DNA from: DASZBR01 sp033763845
GTDB taxonomy: Bacteria > Pseudomonadota > Gammaproteobacteria > DASZBR01
DNA length: 44,678 bases
Assembly: GCA_033763845.1 (NCBI GenBank)
Contig: JANRJR010000052.1
Location: 1 to 44,678, forward strand
Direction: 5' to 3'
Part shown: positions 1-7,761 of the stretch, in pieces
Layout: each line of letters begins with the position of its first letter
How positions within the stretch are numbered: the stretch's first letter is position 1
Program-made: the position numbers and the translations under genes
Notes under the pieces: generated by a model
What the model saw: only the letters and a program-made list of their open reading frames with translations
The model's database searches: none
What the model was told of the DNA's origin: nothing

Positions 1-702
1 CGCTAATAATTGCGCACGTAAAACTCTTTCTTGTTCTTTTAAGTCTTGATATTTTTCCGCCGATTCAGCTTGCTTAGTCAAATGGTCTAATTGCTTTTGC
101 AATTCATCTCTTAAATCAGTTAATCGCGCTAAATTATCTCGCGTATGTTGTAACCGTAATTCTGTTTCACGACGGCGTTCTTTATATTTTGAAATCCCCG
201 CGGCTTCTTCTAAATAAATTCGCAATTCTTCAGGCTTTGCTTCAATTAAGCGCGAAATCATGCCTTGTTCAATAATCGCGTAACTGCGAGGACCTAAGCC
301 CGTACCGAGAAAGATATCGCGAATATCACGACGTCGACATACTGTATTATTTAAAGAATAAACAGATTGTCCATCCAGCCCAACTTGTCGACGAATAACA
401 ATTTCGCCGTATTGTGCATACGGGCCACCTAGCCGCCCTTCAGAATTATCAAAATGCAATTCTACCGACGCTTGTGCAGACGCCGCGCGTTTCGTCGATC
501 CATTAAAAATTACATCATCCATGGAATCCGCACGTAAATTTTTGGCGGATGATTCACCCATCACCCATCGGACGGCATCAATCACATTGGATTTTCCGCA
601 ACCATTGGGTCCGACGATTCCGCTGAGATTTCCGGGAAATGTTACGGTTGTAGGATCAACAAAGGATTTAAATCCCGCTAATTTAATATGACTCAATCGC
701 AT
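1..702 (-). CDS. smc: Chromosome segregation protein SMC (5' part; gene runs off the window)
   Basis: N-terminal 234 codons of the SMC ATPase, which forms the ring that compacts and segregates the chromosome. Reading from ATG at 702, the protein opens MRLSHIKLAGFKSFVDPTT, typical of SMC. It has a Walker A motif GPNGCGKS at residues 31-38, then the conserved DAVRWVMGESS stretch. The motif RRRDIRDIFLGTGLGPRSYA and the segment EAAGISKYKERR, which leads into the coiled coil, are also readable. The reading frame is intact to the window edge; the coiled coil, hinge and C-terminal ABC half lie outside. It is followed by pssA on the same strand, which is transcribed toward smc. Confidence 0.96.
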   Translation of the reverse strand, partial: MRLSHIKLAGFKSFVDPTTVTFPGNLSGIVGPNGCGKSNVIDAVRWVMGESSAKNLRADSMDDVIFNGSTKRAASAQASVELHFDNSEGRLGGPYAQYGEIVIRRQVGLDGQSVYSLNNTVCRRRDIRDIFLGTGLGPRSYAIIEQGMISRLIEAKPEELRIYLEEAAGISKYKERRRETELRLQHTRDNLARLTDLRDELQKQLDHLTKQAESAEKYQDLKEQERVLRAQLLA

Positions 703-713
703 AATTCATGGGC

Positions 714-1457
714 TCACTTATGTTTACGTTTTAGTTTTCGCTGACGCAAATTCCATAGCGTCAAAACGGGTCCGGAAAATCCAAAGACCAGTGCTAAAGT
801 AAATAAAACTTCGGGGGGTTCAAATGCTACACACGCAAACAACAATACTAATATTAATAATGTTACAAAGGGTACACGACCTTGCCAGTGTACATCTTTA
901 AAACTGTGATATCTCACACGACTGACCATTAATACGGAAACGGCCACCATAAATAACCCAAACACTAATACCATACCATGTTCAGGCACTAAATGATTAT
1001 CTTCTAATACCCAAATAAATCCAGCCATGATAGCTGCTGCGGCTGGACACGGTAATCCTTGAAAATAACGCTTATCTGCCATACCGACTTGGGTATTAAA
1101 ACGAGACAAACGAAGCGCGGTTGCTGCGACATAAATAAACGCAATCACCCACCCTATTTTGCCTAAGCTTTCCAAACCCCAGCTATATCCTAATAATGCT
1201 GGCGCAATGCCAAACGAAACCATGTCAGAAATACTGTCATATTCGGCACCAAATGCGGTTTGGGTATTAGTGAGTCTGGCGACACGGCCATCCAAACTGT
1301 CCGCAATCATTGCGATAAAAATGACCATCGCAGCCAAATCAAAAAATCCTTTAAGGGTTGCAACAATAGAATAGAAACCCGCAAATAGTGCAGCGGTTGT
1401 GAGTAAATTGGGCAGAAGATAGATACCGCGCACTGGAAATTTTGGCGTATCGCTCAC
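714..1457 (-). CDS. pssA: CDP-diacylglycerol--serine O-phosphatidyltransferase
   Basis: Integral membrane enzyme that joins CDP-diacylglycerol and serine to make phosphatidylserine, the precursor of phosphatidylethanolamine. The CDP-alcohol phosphatidyltransferase signature is complete: DG-x2-AR-x8-G-x3-D-x3-D, read as DGRVAR...FGAEYDSISD. Several hydrophobic helices follow and the C-terminus is basic (RQRKLKRKHK). The frame is open further upstream to 1640, but that extension has no family similarity and would overlap the divergent DUF3579 gene. A GTG at 1457 preceded by GGGGAA gives a 247-residue protein starting at the usual place (VSDTPKFPVRGIYLLPN), so I chose it. The gene ends 11 bases before smc. 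Confidence 0.93.
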   Translation of the reverse strand: MSDTPKFPVRGIYLLPNLLTTAALFAGFYSIVATLKGFFDLAAMVIFIAMIADSLDGRVARLTNTQTAFGAEYDSISDMVSFGIAPALLGYSWGLESLGKIGWVIAFIYVAATALRLSRFNTQVGMADKRYFQGLPCPAAAAIMAGFIWVLEDNHLVPEHGMVLVFGLFMVAVSVLMVSRVRYHSFKDVHWQGRVPFVTLLILVLLFACVAFEPPEVLFTLALVFGFSGPVLTLWNLRQRKLKRKHK

Positions 1458-1511
1458 TATGATTTTCCCCGAAAATTTAAAACCGAATGATACACTAATT
1501 TGAGTAGCATC

Positions 1512-1520
1512 TGTTAGAAT
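1512..1520 (+). promoter_or_regulatory. Extended -10 promoter abutting the DUF3579 start
   Basis: TGTTAGAAT reads as an extended -10 (TGn plus TAGAAT). It ends six bases before the ATG at 1527, so transcription would begin at or next to the start codon. No convincing -35 is visible. The alternative is that GCGAGG, directly before the ATG, is a badly spaced ribosome binding site. Confidence 0.35.
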
Positions 1521-1526
1521 GCGAGG

Positions 1527-1796
1527 ATGACTAAATCGAGTAAAATTCTGATTGAAGGTGTAACTGAAGAAGGCCAACCCTTTCGTCCCAGTGATTGGGC
1601 TGAGCGGATGAGCGGAAATTTGTCGACCTTTGAGGGGCACCGTATGGTGTATTCACCTCTATTGCAACCCGTCCTTCGAAATGGTCAAAAATGTATGTTG
1701 ATTGACCCTTCTTTGAAGACCACCAATCCTGCGTTATATGAAGCCATTATGGCTTTTGCGAAAAGTAACAAATTGAAGATTTGCAAAGAAGATTGA
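1527..1796 (+). CDS. DUF3579 family protein
   Basis: Small cytoplasmic protein of 89 residues in the DUF3579 family, common in beta- and gammaproteobacteria and of unknown function. The family hallmark is readable: IEGVTEEGQPFRPSDWAERM near the N-terminus, followed by YSPLLQPV and CMLIDPSL. Transcribed divergently from pssA. The only plausible start is the ATG at 1527. It has no well-spaced Shine-Dalgarno but sits right after an extended -10 element, so the mRNA may be leaderless. Confidence 0.88.
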   Translation: MTKSSKILIEGVTEEGQPFRPSDWAERMSGNLSTFEGHRMVYSPLLQPVLRNGQKCMLIDPSLKTTNPALYEAIMAFAKSNKLKICKED

Positions 1797-1823
1797 TTGT
1801 GTTTAACCTACGCAGCGTTATTA

Positions 1824-1865
1824 CCTCACCCCCGCTTCGCGGACCCTATCCTAGAACGGATAGGG
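1824..1865. repeat. REP-like double hairpin
   Basis: CCTCACCCC is followed by a small CCGC-TTC-GCGG hairpin and a perfect 8-bp hairpin, CCCTATCC-TAGAAC-GGATAGGG (1844-1865). The pattern of CCTCACCCC, then a C-rich arm, TAGAA and a G-rich arm resembles dispersed extragenic palindromes of gammaproteobacteria. Only one copy lies in this window, so the repeat call rests on resemblance. It could also act as a terminator for the DUF3579 gene. Confidence 0.5.
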
Positions 1866-1874
1866 AATTTGGTG

Positions 1875-1896
1875 AAACGCAATAAATATTGCGTTT
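1875..1896. repeat. Perfect inverted repeat before tRNA-Ser
   Basis: AAACGCAAT-AAAT-ATTGCGTTT forms a 9-bp stem with a 4-base loop, nine bases upstream of the tRNA. It could terminate readthrough from the DUF3579 gene, although the T tract is only three bases, or be a processing or protein-binding site. Confidence 0.5.
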
Positions 1897-1905
1897 GATG
1901 TATTA

Positions 1906-1995
1906 GGAGAGGTGGCCGAGTGGTTGAAGGCGCACGACTGGAACTCGTGTAAACGGTCAAACGTTTCGAGGGTTCGAATCCCTCTCTCTCCGCCA
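1906..1995 (+). tRNA. tRNA-Ser (anticodon GGA)
   Basis: Full class II tRNA of 90 nt including the encoded CCA. The acceptor stem pairs GGAGAGG with TCTCTCC (last pair G-U), with discriminator G. The anticodon arm is CACGA-CTGGAAC-TCGTG, giving anticodon GGA, which reads UCC and UCU. A long variable arm (AACGGTCAAACGTTT region) is typical of serine tRNAs. The T arm GAGGG-TTCGAAT-CCCTC is perfect. It lies 20 bases before the TerC-family gene and may share its transcript. Confidence 0.97.
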
Positions 1996-2015
1996 GTTAT
2001 AGGAAGCAACATTTT

Positions 2016-2963
2016 ATGGAAAAATCTAGTGTTTTAGCATGGATTATTTTTATATCCATTGTTCTTGTACTACTCATTCTCGACCTAGGTTTTTTCCACA
2101 AAAAAAGTAGAGCCATCGGTTTTAAAGAAAGCGTTTGGATGAGCATTTTTTATGTTGTCATCGCTTTGTGCTTTGGCCTGTTTATATGGTATCTAAAGGG
2201 TGTAAACAGTTTTGCTGAATACATCACCGGCTTTCTCGTTGAAAAATCTCTCGCATTAGATAATATTTTTTTAATATCGCTGATTTTCGCAAATCTTTCC
2301 GTGCCTCTAAAATATCAACACCGTGTTTTATTTTGGGGAATTCTTGGGGTTATTGTTCTTAGAGGTGTAATGATTGGGCTAGGCGCTCATATCCTAAATC
2401 AATTCGGATGGGTCTTATACATCTTTGGTGCTTTCATGATTATTACTGGTATAAAAATGTTTTTTATATCACACAAAACTATAGACATATCTCAGAACAC
2501 ATTACTGCTATGGATGAGAAAACACCTCAACATTACAAAAGAACTGCATGATGAAAAGTTTTATGTATACCAGAAAAACGACAAGAAAAAATACAAACTA
2601 TTTTTCACACCACTATTTGTCGCTCTTGTCATGGTTGAATTTATTGATTTAATCTTTGCAGTAGACAGCATCCCGGCAATATTTGCAATTACTCAAGACC
2701 CGTACATTGTTTATACCAGTAACATTTTTGCGATACTGGGACTAAGAGCACTCTACTTTGCACTTGCTTCAATTGTTGATCGTTTTTACTATTTAAAATA
2801 TGCGCTTGCTGCTGTTTTGGTATTCATAGGTTCTAAAATCTTTATTGCGGATTTCATGAATCTCGCGAAAATCCCACCTGTTCTGTCATTAAGCATCACA
2901 CTTTTTATTTTAACGCTAGGGGTTTTGTTCTCAGTTCTAAAAGAACGTAACAGCAGGAGATAA
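2016..2963 (+). CDS. TerC/Alx family integral membrane protein (probable metal ion exporter)
   Basis: 315-residue polytopic membrane protein of the TerC family. Characterised relatives (E. coli Alx, Bacillus MeeF/MeeY) are linked to manganese homeostasis or metal loading of exported proteins. Visible family features are the acidic intramembrane motifs LILDLGFFHKK near the N-terminus, KSLALDNIFLIS around residue 80 and EFIDLIFAVDSIPAI near residue 210. About nine hydrophobic helices are present, with a charged cytoplasmic loop (residues about 165-195) in the middle. AGGAAG lies seven bases before the ATG. No manganese riboswitch fits upstream, because the tRNA ends 20 bases away. The ion-channel gene follows after 8 bases, so the two are probably cotranscribed. 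The exact substrate cannot be read from the sequence. Confidence 0.9.
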   Translation: MEKSSVLAWIIFISIVLVLLILDLGFFHKKSRAIGFKESVWMSIFYVVIALCFGLFIWYLKGVNSFAEYITGFLVEKSLALDNIFLISLIFANLSVPLKYQHRVLFWGILGVIVLRGVMIGLGAHILNQFGWVLYIFGAFMIITGIKMFFISHKTIDISQNTLLLWMRKHLNITKELHDEKFYVYQKNDKKKYKLFFTPLFVALVMVEFIDLIFAVDSIPAIFAITQDPYIVYTSNIFAILGLRALYFALASIVDRFYYLKYALAAVLVFIGSKIFIADFMNLAKIPPVLSLSITLFILTLGVLFSVLKERNSRR

Positions 2964-2971
2964 AATTCTAT

Positions 2972-3751
2972 ATGACTATTTTTTTGAAAATTCAAAGTTG
3001 CCTTCGTCAAATTATATCTACCAGATTATGGAATTATTCGATTGCAAGCATCATCATGCTTAATACCGTCGTACTTGGAGCAGAGACTTACCCCGCCTTA
3101 ATGAACACATACGGCCCGACACTTAATCTAGCAGAAGAAGTAATTATATGTATATTCATCGCTGAACTGACTTTACGCTTTATCGCTGACGGATGGGGAT
3201 TTTTTAAAAAGCCTTGGTCTATTTTTGATTTTTTAGTAGTTGCTGTAGCACTTATCCCATCACAAAATGCTTTTGGGGCCTTGAGAGCAGCAAGGGCACT
3301 TCGTGTACTTCGATTGATTTCAATATTTCCAAAATTCAGAATCGTAATTGAAGGATTAATAATTGCTATTCCTGGTATTGCTGCAATAGGTGCCGTTATG
3401 GCTATCATACTATGTGTATTCGGATTAATGGCAAGCATGATGTACGGAGCGTCATACCCTGCTTGGTTCGGAAACTTGCATCTTTCAATTTTTAGTTTAT
3501 TTCAAATAATGACCCTGGAAGGCTGGCCCGATATCGTGCGTACCATTATGCAGGACAGACCCTATGCTTGGATATTTTTTGTGACATATATTCTTATTGC
3601 AACTTTCAGCGTCCTTAATCTTTTTATTGCCGTTATTGTTGAAGCAATGCAGCGAAATCATTCCTTAGAAGAGAACAACGATAATCAGTCAGAAAAAATA
3701 GATCGTATAGACAATAAATTAGATTTTATTATTAATTTTCTGAAGAAATAA
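2972..3751 (+). CDS. Bacterial voltage-gated cation channel (NaChBac/NavBac superfamily)
   Basis: 259-residue single-domain six-helix channel subunit, expected to work as a tetramer in the inner membrane. The S4 voltage sensor has arginines every third residue (R105, R108, R111, R114 in ALRAARALRVLRL). The pore helix and selectivity filter read FQIMTLEGWPD at about 177-187, followed by S6 (VTYILIATFSVLNLFIAVIVEAM) with the conserved Asn. The C-terminus (residues 230-259) is charged and heptad-like, fitting the family's coiled coil. The filter differs from the TLESWS/TLESWA type of characterised sodium-selective channels: Gly follows Glu, and Asp occupies the seventh position. Selectivity between Na+ and Ca2+ therefore cannot be assumed. 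Confidence 0.88.
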   Translation: MTIFLKIQSCLRQIISTRLWNYSIASIIMLNTVVLGAETYPALMNTYGPTLNLAEEVIICIFIAELTLRFIADGWGFFKKPWSIFDFLVVAVALIPSQNAFGALRAARALRVLRLISIFPKFRIVIEGLIIAIPGIAAIGAVMAIILCVFGLMASMMYGASYPAWFGNLHLSIFSLFQIMTLEGWPDIVRTIMQDRPYAWIFFVTYILIATFSVLNLFIAVIVEAMQRNHSLEENNDNQSEKIDRIDNKLDFIINFLKK

Positions 3752-3773
3752 AATTCAGAATGATTAGCTTAAT

Positions 3774-5525
3774 TTACTTTAAACCAGCAGTCGCACGAAC
3801 AGCACTTGTCGGCACACTTGGTCCCGCCAAATCTTCTCCAAACATACTAACTAATTCATCTTGTGTAACCATACTAGATAGAACATCATGGCTTCCGATT
3901 TTTTTCGAATATCTCTTTGTGATTCCAGCATCAACTTCATCTACAGTTTCAACTTTAGATGAAGAGTCTAGTTGTTTTCGAGTTATTCTCGGAACGATAA
4001 TGTTTCGTTTTTCTTTTATTCTTTCAGCACATTCTTCAGCTTGATTCATAAGCATCTTTAATTGATCGTCTAAACTCATGTGATCTTGTTTTCTCTCCTC
4101 ATCGTTGAGCATGACTTCATGTTCGTCAATTACTCTCTTCAAACGACGAAACTCTTCTAAGTCATTTACTTGCTCAGAAAGTTTATTAATTTCTTCATGA
4201 GGTGCAAAAACATTATTAATTTCGTTCTTAGTAATAAAATCACCAATACAGGCGCAGTAATAATTAAATTTTTTATGGACATCTTCAACTCTGTAACTCT
4301 CAATACTATTCATCAAATCATCCCTCGCAACGTCGGGAGAAGTAAAATAACGCTCAGTATTATCTTTGAGTTTTTGGTAAAACCCGCTTATAGGAGGAAT
4401 AAATTTTAGAGGACCCCAATTCCACCATCGTGCTGCAGCTTTCTTTACTACGGCACTTCGATCCTCTTCATTACCTGAAGCATAACTTTCTACGAGATTT
4501 TCAATGTTATCTTTTAAGAAATAATCTGGCTTACCTAATATTCCTTTAGCAATATTACTGAGTAAAGTATTTGGACTGGGGCGCTGACTATGGTAAGTTT
4601 TATTTACGTGCTCATCTAAACGCTCAGTAAAATCCAATAGCCTAGTTGCAAAAAACGCTGACTGCTCAGCAATATTCTCATTTAGTCTACTTAGTTCATT
4701 ATCAATCTCTCCGTAATTCCATGTTACGGGTTGAACAAAATACCCAAAGGCATCTGGCTTGGACTCAACAACAGACTCAACAAAATCATCACTCCAATGT
4801 GGAGGCAACACAATTCTAGGGGTTTTCTTAGCAGGAGCAATGTTTTTCACCCAATTCGTAACTGCATCAAACGGTTTACTGCTTTTAACTTGATTAAATG
4901 TCTTGGTTACTCGAGAAAAAAATGAGGGAGGCGCAGCGGTTTCTTGAAACTCTTCATCATTAGCACGGTCTTCAGGATCTGATACGGAAGCTAAACTTGG
5001 AAATGACTCATATGAACTCTCTGCCAAACTTTTTTGTGTTTCTTGTAACAACGGACGGTTTTCATCAAAATCTGGATTAAGGGAAAGTACGCCTTCCTGT
5101 TGGATATTTTTTTGAGTGCGCGATCGTTGCGGAGGAACTAAGAAATCTGCAACCGCACTGAAATATTTTTTAGCTTTTGATTCAATCACTGAAACTTCTG
5201 GAACAACGGCTGCAGTAACTTCCTGAGCACTTGCTCTCTCTACGCTTATTTGTTCAATATTTTTTGCAGCAGTTACAATAACGGTTTCATCTTTTTTTTC
5301 AGCTTGAGATAAATCTAATGCATCCACAGTTTTTTCATCACCAACTTCTTTTTTTTGCTTTTCTTGAGCAGGTGGCAAAAAATTTGTTACCGCAGTACGC
5401 ATAGCGCTTGAAGCTTGTTTAGCACTTTCTCGAAGTTTGTGTAGATAAGGTCCAGCAGAAAATTTAAACGAAAACTTTGATTTAGGTGAAGGTTCATCAG
5501 CGGGGGAATTCGATGATTCTTGCAT
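3774..5525 (-). CDS. Unknown 583-residue repeat and coiled-coil protein (effector-like)
   Basis: Not a family I recognise. There is no signal peptide and no membrane helix. The N-terminal third is Ser/Glu/Lys-rich and probably disordered. It carries three imperfect copies of a motif with a hydrophobic helix followed by a basic Pro/Gln or Pro/Lys tail: AVTNFLPPAQEKQKKE at 45-60, AVADFLVPPQRSRTQK at 124-139 and AVTNWVKNIAPAKKTPR at 221-237. A more ordered middle (about 260-430) is rich in Trp and aromatic residues (ARWWNWGPLKFIPPI). Residues 445-510 look like a coiled coil. AGGAGA sits about seven bases before the ATG. It stands alone, convergent with the channel gene and divergent from dacB. 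Its size, cytoplasmic character and isolation fit a secreted effector or scaffold; this is inference only. Confidence 0.8.
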   Translation of the reverse strand: MQESSNSPADEPSPKSKFSFKFSAGPYLHKLRESAKQASSAMRTAVTNFLPPAQEKQKKEVGDEKTVDALDLSQAEKKDETVIVTAAKNIEQISVERASAQEVTAAVVPEVSVIESKAKKYFSAVADFLVPPQRSRTQKNIQQEGVLSLNPDFDENRPLLQETQKSLAESSYESFPSLASVSDPEDRANDEEFQETAAPPSFFSRVTKTFNQVKSSKPFDAVTNWVKNIAPAKKTPRIVLPPHWSDDFVESVVESKPDAFGYFVQPVTWNYGEIDNELSRLNENIAEQSAFFATRLLDFTERLDEHVNKTYHSQRPSPNTLLSNIAKGILGKPDYFLKDNIENLVESYASGNEEDRSAVVKKAAARWWNWGPLKFIPPISGFYQKLKDNTERYFTSPDVARDDLMNSIESYRVEDVHKKFNYYCACIGDFITKNEINNVFAPHEEINKLSEQVNDLEEFRRLKRVIDEHEVMLNDEERKQDHMSLDDQLKMLMNQAEECAERIKEKRNIIVPRITRKQLDSSSKVETVDEVDAGITKRYSKKIGSHDVLSSMVTQDELVSMFGEDLAGPSVPTSAVRATAGLK

Positions 5526-5616
5526 TTTTTTCTCCTTTCATTTTTGGTTAAAACGAATTTTTCAACTAAATTTTTATTGTTGAAGGGAAACCTTGCAAAT
5601 ACAAATGAAGAATTTA

Positions 5617-5622
5617 ATTATA
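5617..5622 (-). promoter_or_regulatory. -10 element for the 583-residue protein gene
   Basis: On the minus strand this reads TATAAT, a perfect -10 hexamer 91 bases upstream of the ATG at 5525. The -35 region at 17-bp spacing is poor. The surrounding 246-bp gap between this gene and dacB holds no open frame of note. It is AT-rich, and no dacB promoter is clear. Confidence 0.35.
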
Positions 5623-5771
5623 AGGGGAATCCATTCTAAACTAGATAGCTTTATAAAATCAAACGACAAGCGCTAAAATAAAAATTTATCCGCCATTTAC
5701 AATGGTACTTGACTATGATTTGAAACACACTGTCTCAACACGTAAAATGCCACTCTTTAACACTTACAGCG

Positions 5772-7151
5772 ATGAAAATGTCCATGAAACGTACTGCACT
5801 ATTTGCCCTACTCGCCTTTACTTCAACCGCCTATGCTGATAACTATGCCCAACAAGTCACAGACATCGTCAATAAAACCTTAAGCCAAAACACCCAACCA
5901 AAATATATTGGCATTAAAATTCAATCCATCGCAACGGGTGAAACACTCTACACAAAAAATGCTGACAAATTATTTGTTCCCGCCAGCAATTTAAAATTAT
6001 TTACTGCACTCGGCGCTTTTTTATCGCTCTCACCTAACTTCACTTTTCAAACGCAACTCTTAACTGACAATAAAAATATCTATATTAAATTTGATGGCGA
6101 CCCAAGCTTTACCGATCAAGATTTAAATAATTTATTTATTGCACTAAAAAAATCAGGTGTAAATAGTATTACAGGCAACATTTATTTAGATACACAAACA
6201 TTAGGCGGGAGAAATTCAGGCCCGGGCTGGATGTGGGATGAGCTGAATATTTGTTATGCCGCACCCATTAGCAGCATTATGATCAATCATAATTGCGTAA
6301 ATTATACGCTATCACCCAACGCTGCTCTTCAACCCAAAACACCTATTGATGCCATTAATATCATTAATCAAGCAACCGTATCGAGCGCAAATGCAACGGA
6401 TTGTCCATTGGATTTAACTACCATGGGACGTAATGGTTATATTTTAACAGGATGTGTTTCGAAAAATTCAAAACCGATTGATTTATCGATTGCATTGTCT
6501 GATCCCGAACGGTATGCCAAGCAATTAATTATTCAAGATCTGAAAAATAATCAGATCAGTTTCAAGGGCCAAATTATTGAAAGCATGGCGCCCCTGGGTT
6601 CTAAAATTATAGCCACGCATTTTTCCAAACCATTATCTGATTTAATTCGGATTATGTTAAAAAATTCAGATAACCAAATCGCTGGCGTATTATTCAAAAC
6701 GATTGGTGCACATTATTATCATCACCCCACAAATTGGGGCGAAAGCGTCAATGCGCTCAAAACAATTTTGACACAATCTACACCCATCAATTTAACCGAT
6801 GCGGTAATTATCGATGGCTCAGGAATATCTCGATACAATTTAATTACGCCAAATCAAATTTCATCCTTGTTAAAGATAGTATTTCACGACAAGCCTATCG
6901 CAAAAGCATATATAGAATCGTTACCTATTGCAGGTAAAGATGGAACTTTGCAAGACCGCATGAAAAATTTACAAAACAAAGTCTATGCAAAAACGGGAAG
7001 CATGACCGGCGTTGAGTCGTTGTCTGGCTTTATTCAAACCAAACATCACAGCGTATTATCATTTGTCATCATGATGAATAATTTTTCAATGCCACGAAAA
7101 CAAGCGACCGATTTAGAAGATAATATTGTGGAGCAGTTGGCGAATACTTAA
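5772..7151 (+). CDS. dacB: D-alanyl-D-alanine carboxypeptidase/endopeptidase (PBP4 type, peptidase S13)
   Basis: Periplasmic penicillin-binding protein that removes the terminal D-Ala and cleaves peptide cross-bridges in peptidoglycan. It has a signal peptide (residues about 1-22, MKMSMKRTALFALLAF...TAYA). The three penicillin-binding motifs are present: S72-x-x-K75 (SNLK), S299-D-N301 and K407-T-G409. The 459-residue length and the wide spacing between the first two motifs are those of the S13 (DacB) family. The ATG at 5772 is followed by in-frame ATGs at 5778 and 5784 and has no strong ribosome binding site, so the exact start is uncertain by a few codons. The oxidoreductase gene begins one base after its stop. 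Confidence 0.93.
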   Translation: MKMSMKRTALFALLAFTSTAYADNYAQQVTDIVNKTLSQNTQPKYIGIKIQSIATGETLYTKNADKLFVPASNLKLFTALGAFLSLSPNFTFQTQLLTDNKNIYIKFDGDPSFTDQDLNNLFIALKKSGVNSITGNIYLDTQTLGGRNSGPGWMWDELNICYAAPISSIMINHNCVNYTLSPNAALQPKTPIDAINIINQATVSSANATDCPLDLTTMGRNGYILTGCVSKNSKPIDLSIALSDPERYAKQLIIQDLKNNQISFKGQIIESMAPLGSKIIATHFSKPLSDLIRIMLKNSDNQIAGVLFKTIGAHYYHHPTNWGESVNALKTILTQSTPINLTDAVIIDGSGISRYNLITPNQISSLLKIVFHDKPIAKAYIESLPIAGKDGTLQDRMKNLQNKVYAKTGSMTGVESLSGFIQTKHHSVLSFVIMMNNFSMPRKQATDLEDNIVEQLANT

Positions 7152-7152
7152 C

Positions 7153-7761
7153 ATGAAACCCCGCGCACATCTGATTATTGCTCATCCCAAAAAAGAGTCG
7201 TTTAATTATGCACTCGCCGAACTCGCCCAAAATTATTTACATGATAAAAATTTTGATGTTGTCATAACAGATATTTATGATTTATACCAAAAGCAACATG
7301 CGGCAGTTTCGCCCTTTCAATTTTCACGCTCTGATCCTGAAATAAAACAAATTAAATCAGAACAAGCAAAAATTAAATCCAGCCAATTGACGTTAGTCCA
7401 GTTCCCTTTATATTGGTATAGCGTACCTGGATTACTTAAAAATTATATGGACAGTGTATGGGAATTAAATTTCGCTTTTACACCCCCTGACGGCGTATTC
7501 GAAAAAAGTCCGATCGCAGATGGACGAAAAATCATGTTAAGTCTGTCAACACAAACACCAAAAGAAAAGTACATCGCAGAAGAAATTCTCGGGCCAATGG
7601 AAAATATTTTGCATCCTATTGAATTAGCCTTTAAATTTATTGGTTACAATACACTACCTGCTTTTGTTACCTATAATATAGAGGGCAAATCACCTAGCGC
7701 ACTAGAACCTGAAAAACAACGATTTATTCAGCATTTATCTTCAAATATTCAATCAGTGTAG
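7153..7761 (+). CDS. Flavodoxin-fold NAD(P)H dehydrogenase (quinone) family protein
   Basis: 202-residue cytoplasmic flavoprotein of the Flavodoxin_2 family (NQO, MdaB and KefF relatives), which transfers two electrons from NAD(P)H through FMN or FAD to quinones or similar acceptors. Supporting motifs are HLIIAHPKKESFNYALAE at the N-terminus, the flavin-contact region FPLYWYSVPGLLKNYMDSV at about 80-100, and LSLSTQTP. The frame extends upstream into dacB, but the ATG at 7153, one base after the dacB stop, gives the standard N-terminus. The last 38 bases overlap the 3' end of rluD on the other strand. It could be a KefF-type ancillary subunit, but no Kef transporter is adjacent. Confidence 0.82.
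   Translation: MKPRAHLIIAHPKKESFNYALAELAQNYLHDKNFDVVITDIYDLYQKQHAAVSPFQFSRSDPEIKQIKSEQAKIKSSQLTLVQFPLYWYSVPGLLKNYMDSVWELNFAFTPPDGVFEKSPIADGRKIMLSLSTQTPKEKYIAEEILGPMENILHPIELAFKFIGYNTLPAFVTYNIEGKSPSALEPEKQRFIQHLSSNIQSV

Noticed and set aside
1458..1640. Upstream extension of pssA giving a 308-residue protein
   Set aside because: The extra 61 residues have no similarity to the family, overlap the divergent DUF3579 gene, and a GTG with GGGGAA exists at the standard position.
1996..2015. Manganese (yybP-ykoY) riboswitch expected before a TerC/Alx gene
   Set aside because: Only 20 bases separate the tRNA 3' end from the ATG, too little for the riboswitch.
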